Origin: CAYYJS01 sp964472315
Lineage (GTDB): Bacteria; Verrucomicrobiota; Kiritimatiellia; UBA8416
Direction of reading: 5' to 3'
Assembly: GCA_964472315.1 (NCBI GenBank)
Contig: CAYYJS010000041.1
Location: 1 to 29,339, forward strand
DNA: 29,339 nt
Shown: piece by piece, positions 17,232 through 23,825 of the stretch
Layout: the number at the start of each line of letters is the position of its first letter
Position numbering within the stretch: position 1 is the stretch's first letter
Made by a program: the position numbers and the translations under genes
The notes under the pieces: generated by a model
Databases searched by the model: none
Told to the model about the DNA's origin: nothing
The model's input: only the letters and a program-made list of their open reading frames with translations

Positions 17232-17929
17232 ATTTCGCTGCTTCCTTCCTGGTCTTCCGTACCCGGGCTTCCATCGCCCTCCAGGCGCGGCACATCGCTC
17301 AACGCACCGGTGCGCAGTTCGGCGACATATGGATACAGCCGCTTCCCCGGACACACGCTGGCGCCCAGGTCGCGGTGCCCGTAGATACCGTGCGGCGGCA
17401 CGCCGAAACGCCCGCGCAACGCGCCCGTCAACCGCACGAGCGTCTGCACCGCCTCCGTCGAAGGCGTCTGCTCCTCGTAGTTGCCCAACAACAAAATCCC
17501 GATGTTCCCGACGTTCTGCGACTCCACATGCGCGCCCTCGTAGGCCAACGACCGGCCCTCCCAGACGCGTCCCGCGAAGTCCACGACGAAATGGTAACCG
17601 ATGTCGCCGTAGCGCCGCCCGAAGTGACCGGCGTAGATGGCATCGACATCCGCCATCACGGCGTTGACCGCGCATTCGGTGCAGACGCGCGCGCCCTGAT
17701 GATGCACCGTCATGCGCTTGAACGCCCCGGCCGCGCGCAGCATCCAGAGCTTCGGCCGGGCGCTCCGCCAGTCGCCGCGTCGGATCACCGTGAGCGTCTC
17801 CGGCAGAAACGTCAGGTCGTCGATCGGCACGGGCGCCGCGATGGCGGCGCGTGTGGGACGCGCCAGCAGGCCGGCGGCCGCGCCGGCCGCGCCCAGGCGC
17901 AGAAATCGACGGCGTGTGAGGGCTTCCAT
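17228..17929 (-). CDS. Tat-exported PGRP/amidase_2 N-acetylmuramoyl-L-alanine amidase
   Basis: 233 residues from ATG 17929, which overlaps the upstream gene's stop by one base (TGATG). A twin-arginine signal is plain: TRRRFLRL followed by a hydrophobic GAAGAAAGLLA stretch, so it is exported folded. The PGRP/T7-lysozyme fold shows the zinc and catalytic residues expected of an active amidase: TVHHQG (H76/H77), GYHFVVDFAGRVWEG (Y112), GNIGILLLGNYEEQTPS and YGHRDLGASVCPG (H185, C193). It should cut the bond between muramic acid and the stem peptide in the periplasm. The C-terminal 25 residues are acidic and probably disordered. It is embedded in an nrdR-purC operon, an unusual setting for a cell wall enzyme. 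Confidence 0.9.
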   Translation of the reverse strand: MEALTRRRFLRLGAAGAAAGLLARPTRAAIAAPVPIDDLTFLPETLTVIRRGDWRSARPKLWMLRAAGAFKRMTVHHQGARVCTECAVNAVMADVDAIYAGHFGRRYGDIGYHFVVDFAGRVWEGRSLAYEGAHVESQNVGNIGILLLGNYEEQTPSTEAVQTLVRLTGALRGRFGVPPHGIYGHRDLGASVCPGKRLYPYVAELRTGALSDVPRLEGDGSPGTEDQEGSSEI

Positions 17930-18558
17930 CAGGTGTCGATATCCAGGTTCATGATCACGGGGCACGAGGCCCACTGGCGCTGTTGACGGACGCGCGCCAA
18001 CCGGTCGCCGCAGACGCCTTTGATCTCTTCGACCAGCGACTGCACCGCGCCCTTGCGGCGTTTCCCGCCGAGCAGGGACAACGCCGTCAGGCACACATGC
18101 CGCAACCCCAGCACGCCGCGGCCGGAGGTGGTGTCCCAGACATCGGCGATGGACTCGATCACCATGCCCAGCGCGTTGAAAAACACAAGCTCCAGTGGCG
18201 CTCCATCAGCCACCGTGATGCGGTGCAGGTCGATCGTCCACACCTCGTCGCCGCCCGTGACCTCCCACTCGGACGGCCGCACCAGCCCGCTGCCGAAAAC
18301 CAGCATCCGGCGCGCGTCGGCCACCTCGCCGACCGCGGACATCGCCTGCGAGGCCAGCATCACCAGGTACCCCGAATCGACAACCTGCTCGTGCCCGCCG
18401 CGCGATTCGAGGAAAGCCGCAACGGCCGTGGCGACCTCCCGCGCGCGCGCATCGTCGCCGAGAAAGTCGCTCAGACTGCTCCCGGCGATGGTCTTGGCCA
18501 GATGCGTCACGAGCGCCTGACCGCACTCGTCATCCCTGTTTTGTGGTATCCAGATCAC
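17929..18558 (-). CDS. Unknown protein linking nrdR and the amidase gene
   Basis: 209 residues if the GTG at 18558 is used, overlapping the end of nrdR by 29 bp. No ribosome site is clear, and a GTG near 18510 (VTHLAKTIAG...) would shorten it by 16 residues. The protein is soluble, with no signal peptide or transmembrane segment. Readable segments are SGYLVMLASQAMSAVGEVAD and RRMLVFGSGL, then WEVTGGDEVWTIDLHRITV, LELVFFNALGMVIESIADVW and GVLGLRHVCLTALSLLGGKR. The alternation of long helices and a central beta stretch gives no family I recognise. Overlap on both sides shows it is translated with nrdR and the amidase. Coding bias and tight packing make it a real gene. Confidence 0.75.
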   Translation of the reverse strand: MIWIPQNRDDECGQALVTHLAKTIAGSSLSDFLGDDARAREVATAVAAFLESRGGHEQVVDSGYLVMLASQAMSAVGEVADARRMLVFGSGLVRPSEWEVTGGDEVWTIDLHRITVADGAPLELVFFNALGMVIESIADVWDTTSGRGVLGLRHVCLTALSLLGGKRRKGAVQSLVEEIKGVCGDRLARVRQQRQWASCPVIMNLDIDT

Positions 18559-19009
18559 TACGGTGGATCATCCCTTCAATTTCGCTCAGGAATTGGTCGA
18601 CCGTCTTGAACCGACGGTAGACGGAAGCAAACCGCACATACGCCACTTCGTCGAGCCTCTCCAGGTGATCCATCACCTTCCTGCCGACAACGCGTCCCGG
18701 CACCTCGCGGTCGTACTCGCTCTCAAGCTCCTCGATGATCGCATCGGCCACATTCTCGATCTGCGCCGCGCTGATCGGGCGCTTCTCGCAGGCACGCTCC
18801 ATGCCGGCCATCAGTTTCTCGCGGTCAAGGTCCTCGCGGCGCCCGTCACGCTTGACGATGCGCAGTTTGGGCCGCAGCACTTCCTCATACGTCGTGAACC
18901 GGTGCCCGCAGCGCATGCACACGCGGCGACGGCGCGTGGCATCGCCGTTCCGCACCGAACGGCTGTCGAGCACCTTGTCTTCCTCGTGGGAGCACTTGGG
19001 ACAACGCAT
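18530..19009 (-). CDS. nrdR: Transcriptional repressor NrdR
   Basis: 159 residues, complete. The N-terminal zinc ribbon has C3, C6, C31 and C34 (MRCPKCSHEEDKVLDSR, VCMRCGHRF), followed by FTTYEEV and an ATP-cone (RIVKRDGRREDLDREKLMAG, RFASVYRRF). NrdR senses ATP/dATP and represses ribonucleotide reductase genes by binding NrdR boxes. The ATG at 19009 lies 17 bp after the end of the double-receiver gene and has no good ribosome site, so it may depend on coupling from upstream. No nrd gene is in the window. Confidence 0.96.
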   Translation of the reverse strand: MRCPKCSHEEDKVLDSRSVRNGDATRRRRVCMRCGHRFTTYEEVLRPKLRIVKRDGRREDLDREKLMAGMERACEKRPISAAQIENVADAIIEELESEYDREVPGRVVGRKVMDHLERLDEVAYVRFASVYRRFKTVDQFLSEIEGMIHRSDLDTTKQG

Positions 19010-19026
19010 GCGGAGGAAAGCCTCGT

Positions 19027-19809
19027 CTAGACACCCGCGATCCGGTTCACCGCCGCTACGATCGCCTCGGAATCGCTGCTCCGAACCGTCGCCTGGATTC
19101 CGCGCCCGGAGGTTGAGACGACCGGCAGCGAACTGCCGCTGTCGTCGTAGAGCACGATGCCGACGTGCTGCGTGTTGGGCATCAGCTTGAGCATCTCGGC
19201 CACCTTGTCTCCATTCATGCCCGGCAGAATCTGCTTGATCACCACGAATTCGGGACGCGACACGATGGCCAGCTCCATCAGTTCGGGACCGCGGCCCACG
19301 GCTTCAACCTGGTACCCGGCGTGCGTCAGCGCCCCCGCCAACCGGCTCTGAACCGCCATCTCATCCTCGCCCAGCAGGACCTTGAGCTTCCGTGACGCGC
19401 GCATCTCCGCGTGCGCCCCGGCATCGCCCCCGCTACGCAGGAAAATGATGCGGGCGACTTCCATCAGCAGGTCGTTCGGGTCGCACGGCTTGGCGACAAA
19501 ACCGTCGACGTCGACATTCGCGAAAAACTCGGCCATGTTCGCGCGCGCCGTCAACACCAACACCGGATGCTGCGGCTTACCCCGCGCATCGGAGATCGTC
19601 TTGAGAAACCCGACCCCACCCATGCCGGGCATGCTCATGTCGAGAATGATCAGATCCGGGGTGACCATCCGAAGGCAGTCCAGCCCTTCTTCGCCGCTGT
19701 CGGCCGTGGTCACATCGTACCCCTCGAACGATAGGAAATCGCTGAGCGTCGTCAACAGGCTCGTATCGTCGTCAATCAACAGAATCTTGCGTCTTGCGGC
19801 ATTCGTCAT
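19027..19809 (-). CDS. Double-receiver response regulator with a degenerate second domain
   Basis: 260 residues from ATG 19809, with AAAGGAG about 10 bases upstream. Receiver 1 (about 8-125) is intact: acidic pocket LLIDDDTSL, phospho-acceptor D57 in LIILDMSMPGMGG, the T/A switch in VLVLTARANM and Lys in FVAKPCDP. Receiver 2 (about 141-258) keeps the fold (KVLLGEDEMAVQSRL, ILPGMNGDKVAEMLKLMP), but the acceptor position reads VVIKQILPG with K192 instead of Asp, so it cannot be phosphorylated normally. There is no DNA-binding or enzyme output domain. It lies 96 bp after the soluble hybrid kinase gene on the same strand, so receiver 1 is the likely target of that kinase and receiver 2 a protein-interaction module. 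Confidence 0.88.
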   Translation of the reverse strand: MTNAARRKILLIDDDTSLLTTLSDFLSFEGYDVTTADSGEEGLDCLRMVTPDLIILDMSMPGMGGVGFLKTISDARGKPQHPVLVLTARANMAEFFANVDVDGFVAKPCDPNDLLMEVARIIFLRSGGDAGAHAEMRASRKLKVLLGEDEMAVQSRLAGALTHAGYQVEAVGRGPELMELAIVSRPEFVVIKQILPGMNGDKVAEMLKLMPNTQHVGIVLYDDSGSSLPVVSTSGRGIQATVRSSDSEAIVAAVNRIAGV

Positions 19810-19905
19810 CCGGAATCGTGCTCCTTTCGAAGGGCCGGCGCCACGAGCCCAAGTGGTGGGTAGTGAACGCGGATTCCGGGCGGAAGTCAACGAAAATGGC
19901 CGGTG

Positions 19906-21537
19906 TCAACGCGCCAGAAACGGGGTTCGACCGAAAAACGCCCCCTCCACCTTCTCGATCAGATCATCGGCCTCCCAGGGCTTCGGCACCGCCGGGATGC
20001 CGAAATTCCGGAGAATCCCGGCCTTGGCACGGTTGATATGAGCGCCCGTGATGACGATGATCGGAATCCGCGCCAGCGGCCCTTCGGTCTTGAGCCGCAT
20101 GATCAGCTCCGTGCCGTCCATATCCGGCAACACCAGGTCCAGCACGATCGCATCGGGCGGGTCGGCCTTGATGGCCGCATAGGCTTCCTCGCCGGAACCG
20201 ACCGCCGCGACACGGAAACCGCACGCGCCAATCTGCGCCGACAGGGACTTGACCACCGACTCGTCGTCATCCGCGACCAATACCGACGGCGCTTCGGCCA
20301 GACTCATCGAGATGCTCACCTGCGCGCCGCCCTCCGTTCCGGGCACGGGGCTCACGATCTCGAAATGTCCGTCATGCAACTCGACGATCTCCCGCGAGAT
20401 CGCCAGACCGAGACCCGAACCGCTCGGCTGATCCCCGACGGTGAAATAGCGTTCGGTCACGCGAGGCAGCGCCTCGGGCGGGATCCCGATACCCGTGTCG
20501 GCGACGGTCAGCACCACATGGCCGATGCGCTCCGGGTCATCGGCGAGCGAGACATGCACCTCACCCCCGCCCGGCGTGAACTTGATGGCATTGCCGACGA
20601 CGTTCAGCAACACCCGTTCGATCTTCTGCGTGTCGCAGTCGACGAACCAGCATCCCTTCCGCACGTCGATGACCAGTGAAAGGCTCTTCTGCTCGGCCTG
20701 CACGCGCAACGATTCCGTGCTGCGTTCGACCAGCCGGCCGAACGGCACACAGGTGCGCGCCAGCGTGAGTTGCTGGCTCTCGAGCTTGCGCAAGTCCAGG
20801 ATGTCGTTGACCGTGCCGAGCAGGCGCTGGCAATCGCCCTGCAGCATCTCCAGATAATGCTGCTGTCGCTCCGAGAGCGTGCCGACCACGCCGCGCAGCA
20901 TGTTGTTGACGGCATAGATCATCGAGGTCAGCGGCGTGCGTAACTCGTGCGACACGTTGGATACGAATTGCGAGCGCGCACGGTCGTGCGCCTCGAGCCG
21001 CGAGATGGCTTCTTCGAGCGCCTCCTGCGCGCGTTTGCGTACGGAGATATCGCGGACGAAGAAGCACAACCGCCCCTCGGGGTCAAAGTCCAGCCGGTTG
21101 ACCGCCACCTCGGAAGGGAACGTCGACTGATCGCGCCGCACGCAGTTGCCCTCGATCAGCGTGTAACGCCGTTCCATCAGGTTCCGCCGGATCGACGCCA
21201 TGATCTGTTCATCCACACCGGCGATGATCTTGGTGACACTCATCGTCCGCAGCTCGGCGTCGCGATAGCGGAAGAAGTCCAGCGCCCGATGATTGTAGTC
21301 GACGATGCCGCCGTGGCAATCGGTGATCAGCACGGCGTCGTAGATGCTCTGCAACAGCCGCACGTATTCCGACGCATGCACGTCCGAGGCATCCCGACGC
21401 GCCTGTTGCGTGAAGGATGTCGCCCCGCCGCGTTCGCCTTCCTTGCGGGAACCGACAGGCGTCGAATCGTCCGCCTCTCCTTCGTCAAGATGCAGATCGA
21501 TCCGCATCGTTTTGGCCGAATCGGCGTACTCCGTCAT
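19906..21537 (-). CDS. Soluble PAS hybrid histidine kinase
   Basis: 543 residues, ATG start with AAGGAG upstream. It has no transmembrane segment, so it is cytoplasmic. After about 55 polar residues come a PAS domain with PAC (about 57-170: QSIYDAVLITDCHGGIVDYN, CFFVRDISVRKRAQEA) and HisKA with H197 in SNVSHELRTPLTS. The ATPase has an N-box (VLLNVVGNAIKFTPGG), DTGIGIP and SGSGLGLAIS. The C-terminal receiver has D467 in AIVLDLVLPDMDG and Lys in VPKPWE. It should sense an internal signal and pass phosphate through its own receiver. It sits 24 bp after the outer-membrane protein gene and ahead of the double-receiver gene, forming a signalling module. Confidence 0.92.
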   Translation of the reverse strand: MTEYADSAKTMRIDLHLDEGEADDSTPVGSRKEGERGGATSFTQQARRDASDVHASEYVRLLQSIYDAVLITDCHGGIVDYNHRALDFFRYRDAELRTMSVTKIIAGVDEQIMASIRRNLMERRYTLIEGNCVRRDQSTFPSEVAVNRLDFDPEGRLCFFVRDISVRKRAQEALEEAISRLEAHDRARSQFVSNVSHELRTPLTSMIYAVNNMLRGVVGTLSERQQHYLEMLQGDCQRLLGTVNDILDLRKLESQQLTLARTCVPFGRLVERSTESLRVQAEQKSLSLVIDVRKGCWFVDCDTQKIERVLLNVVGNAIKFTPGGGEVHVSLADDPERIGHVVLTVADTGIGIPPEALPRVTERYFTVGDQPSGSGLGLAISREIVELHDGHFEIVSPVPGTEGGAQVSISMSLAEAPSVLVADDDESVVKSLSAQIGACGFRVAAVGSGEEAYAAIKADPPDAIVLDLVLPDMDGTELIMRLKTEGPLARIPIIVITGAHINRAKAGILRNFGIPAVPKPWEADDLIEKVEGAFFGRTPFLAR

Positions 21538-21561
21538 GTGCCCTCGATTCTCCTTCCGACC

Positions 21562-22341
21562 TCAGAATCGCCATCCCAGCGAACCCGTCGCCTGGGTGCG
21601 ACCCAGGAAGCCCAGCTCAAGTTCGAGCGATACCCGCTTCGACAGCGCGGTCGATAGTCCGGCGGTCATGTTCCACGGTTCGTCCGCCTCCAACTCGACA
21701 TCGTACGCGACCGTCCCGAGGCCCGGAACATCGATACGGCCCTCGTGCTCTTCATCCGCCCGCTGGTACATCGCGCCGAGCCAGCACGTCACCTCCGAGC
21801 CCCGCCGCGTCGCGACGGTCCCGCCGACACGCGGGTTGAGCACCCAGGCCCTGACGGTCGAGTCGCTCATGTCCAGCGAGGTGTCCGTGCAGATCGCCGT
21901 CAGGGCGGCGAACCAGCGCCCGACGCCGGCCGCGGCCGTCATGCCGGCGCCATAGACGACGCCTTCATACTCGATCGTCAAATTCGCGATCAGCGGCGGA
22001 ACGGACACCTTCGTTTCGCCTTCGATGCGGCCGATAAGGGCGAATACATTCAGAAACGGCAGCAACCACGCGTCAAGCTTGAGGTTCGCCTCGCCGGTGG
22101 AGTTCTCGACCGACAGGTTCCGCAGCAGCGCCCCATCCAGCGCCGGCAGGTCGATCGCAAGCGATTTCAGCGCGTAATCCTGGTCCTGTTTGTGCAGCGT
22201 GACGCCGACCCCGTACGGCAGCGGCAGCGCGGCGCCCCCGGCCATCGATTTTCCGAGCGGCAGCAAGCGGTCCTCTCCCGTTGCGGGCCGCACCGCACCC
22301 GCAAGGACCGCCACCAACACCATCCATGCCCGCATACCCAT
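21562..22341 (-). CDS. Predicted outer-membrane beta-barrel protein, unknown
   Basis: 259 residues from ATG 22341, chosen for the strong AAGGAGGGATCC in front of it. Signal peptide about 1-22 (MGMRAWMVLVAVLAGAVRPA, cleavage near ATG-ED). The remainder is rich in alternating amphipathic strands with aromatic girdle residues (IANLTIEYEGVVYGAGMTAA, KRVSLELELGFLG) and ends SLGWRF, a C-terminal Phe as expected for BAM-dependent barrels. I recognise no named family. It is the first gene of the minus-strand run and lies 24 bp before the soluble kinase, so it may be co-expressed with that signalling module. Confidence 0.7.
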   Translation of the reverse strand: MGMRAWMVLVAVLAGAVRPATGEDRLLPLGKSMAGGAALPLPYGVGVTLHKQDQDYALKSLAIDLPALDGALLRNLSVENSTGEANLKLDAWLLPFLNVFALIGRIEGETKVSVPPLIANLTIEYEGVVYGAGMTAAAGVGRWFAALTAICTDTSLDMSDSTVRAWVLNPRVGGTVATRRGSEVTCWLGAMYQRADEEHEGRIDVPGLGTVAYDVELEADEPWNMTAGLSTALSKRVSLELELGFLGRTQATGSLGWRF

Positions 22342-22398
22342 GGATCCCTCCTTCGACCAATTGGGGGGCAGGATACCAATCCCCGCCGCCGGATGCAA

Positions 22399-22430
22399 TG
22401 CCAGGCGGCGCCCCTGCCAGGCGGCGCCCC
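22399..22430. repeat. Perfect 16-bp tandem duplication
   Basis: TGCCAGGCGGCGCCCC occurs twice head to tail (22399-22414 and 22415-22430) in the 57-107 bp upstream of the outer-membrane protein start. It contains the palindrome GGCGCC. It may be a duplicated operator or slippage product; no known regulator site is recognised. Confidence 0.6.
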
Positions 22431-22448
22431 CCCGTTAAGCCGGCAGTT

Positions 22449-22815
22449 ACATTCGGCCTTCCCGTGTTATACTTTACCCGCAAGCTGAACCGTGCCCGCC
22501 GGAGGAACGGAGCGACCGACCGCCGGCGCGGAAGTCCAAACGCAAGGAGCGCATGCGCGTTGTTTTTACCAATCTCCTCATCGTCGCCGTGGTCCTGCTG
22601 TTCGCGCGGACGATCGGATGGCGCACCTACCTGCTCGCCCAACATCGGATACCATCACGTGCATCACCTGAACGCCCGCATCCCGAACTACCGGCTGAAA
22701 CCGTGCTACGATGCGATCCCGGCGCTCCGGGAAAAACCCGCGCTCACGCCGCGGGAGAGCGTCTCCGGCATGCGATTGAAGCTGGGGACGAGGAACGCCA
22801 CGAGCTCGTCGGTTT
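22449..22815 (+). pseudogene. Broken fatty acid desaturase gene (C-terminal remnant)
   Basis: Three pieces in changing frames reassemble into the C-terminal third of a membrane fatty acid desaturase. Piece 1 (22535-22642) reads RKERMRVVFTNLLIVAVV and then FARTIGWRTYLLAQ, the fourth membrane segment. Piece 2 (22641-22784, shifted by one) reads NIGYHHVHHLNARIPNYRL with the third histidine box HHVHH, ending at RLKL. Piece 3 (22787-22815, shifted again) reads DEERHELVGF. Desaturases normally have about 55 residues, including the YVQHQFE-type motif, between pieces 1 and 2; these are missing. A single lost T would restore KLWDEER between pieces 2 and 3. The first two-thirds of the gene is gone; a weak hint (GLPVLYFTRKLNR) appears from about 22455. 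The upstream limit is uncertain. Confidence 0.75.
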
Positions 22816-23591
22816 CAGCGCGCGAACTCGGCCACGAGGAACGTGTGGTCCGACGGCTTGAGTTGCCGCCGCGGTTCGAGATCGACATCGCAGGTCTTCA
22901 GGCGCCGCGCGAGCGGCGGCGTCGCCAGCAGGTAGTCGATGCGCCACCCCATCTTGCGATCGACCGCGTTGACCGTGCGGTAGTCGTAGAACGTGTAGAT
23001 GCGCTCGCCGGGATGCCGTTCGCGGCAGAGGTCGACGAAGCCCCAGGCCAGCGTCTCCTCGAAGACGCGGCGCACATCCTGATGGAAGCAGACATGGTTG
23101 GCCTGGGCCGCGGCATTGTGAACGTCGATCCCCTCGCGGGCGACGTTCAAGTCGCCGGCCCAGAGCACCGGCTCGTCGGGCGAAAAACGCCGGTCGAAGT
23201 ACGTACGGAGGCGTCTGAGCCATGCCTGCTTGTACTGGTACATCGCATGCGTGATCGCGCGCCCCTGGGGCACATACGTGTTCACGATATGCAGATCCCC
23301 GATACGGGCATACGCCAGGCGCGCGGGATCGGAGCCTGCGCCGCCGTCGCCCAGACCGAACGAGACGGTGTCGGGCTTCGCCCGGGTGGCGATGGCAACG
23401 CCGTTGTAGGACTTCTCGCCGCAGAAGATCACGTAGTAGCCGAGCTCCGAGAACGCCATCGAGGGGAATTCGCAATCGACTACCTTGGTTTCCTGCAGAC
23501 AGAGGATATCCGGCTTGTGCGCCTTCATCCACCCGATGACGGTATCCATCCGGCTGCGGATGGAGTTGACATTGAACGTGGCGACTTTCAT
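22815..23591 (-). CDS. xth: Exodeoxyribonuclease III (AP endonuclease family)
   Basis: 258 residues from ATG 23591. The exonuclease III fold is complete: MKVATFNVNSIRSRMD, CLQETK (metal ligand E34), GEKSYNGVAIATR, GDLNVARE (D147, N149), GWRIDYLL and KPSDHTF (D248, H249, the catalytic pair). It repairs abasic sites and trims 3' ends in DNA. The ribosome site is poor, but a longer start would extend into low-bias sequence. Its end abuts the desaturase remnant on the other strand. An AP endonuclease role fits; true ExoIII activity is inferred from family. Confidence 0.92.
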   Translation of the reverse strand: MKVATFNVNSIRSRMDTVIGWMKAHKPDILCLQETKVVDCEFPSMAFSELGYYVIFCGEKSYNGVAIATRAKPDTVSFGLGDGGAGSDPARLAYARIGDLHIVNTYVPQGRAITHAMYQYKQAWLRRLRTYFDRRFSPDEPVLWAGDLNVAREGIDVHNAAAQANHVCFHQDVRRVFEETLAWGFVDLCRERHPGERIYTFYDYRTVNAVDRKMGWRIDYLLATPPLARRLKTCDVDLEPRRQLKPSDHTFLVAEFAR

Positions 23592-23703
23592 GCCGTGGAC
23601 TATGGCGCGGATGCCCCCGCATACGCAAGTCTTTCGAGTGCCGGTTGCGATCGCCCAATTCTCGTGATTGCCCTGCGTGCCGCGCCGCGCGGCCGCGTTG
23701 CGG

Positions 23704-23732
23704 TTGACGGCGCGGCGCGCCACACATACGAC
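23704..23732 (+). promoter_or_regulatory. Possible promoter for the GT-C gene
   Basis: TTGACG (23704-23709), a 17-bp GC-only-rich spacer with a CGCGGCGCG palindrome, then TACGAC (23727-23732). It lies in the 234-bp gap between the divergent xth and GT-C genes, about 85 bp before the GT-C start. The rest of that gap shows nothing else recognisable. Confidence 0.35.
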
Positions 23733-23825
23733 TGGAAACCGCGGCCGGCGCGGCCTATCATCCGACCATTTCAACCGCGGTTCGGACGGGACAGGCATTC
23801 GGCGACCGAGCAGGAAAGGTATCAC

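Noticed and set aside
22446..22472. TTACAT...TATACT promoter-like pair before 22553
   Set aside because: The spacer is only 15 bp, and TATACTTTACC falls where desaturase-like coding sequence (VLYFTRK) may persist. It could be chance in a decayed gene.
22553..22861. 102-codon plus frame as an intact small membrane protein
   Set aside because: Only its first 30 codons show coding bias. It then leaves the desaturase frame and overlaps xth antisense, so it is part of the pseudogene.
22281..23825. Upstream extension of the GT-C gene giving a 1134-residue protein
   Set aside because: The extension passes through the desaturase remnant and antisense through xth. The ATG at 23826 has a good ribosome site and begins a membrane helix.
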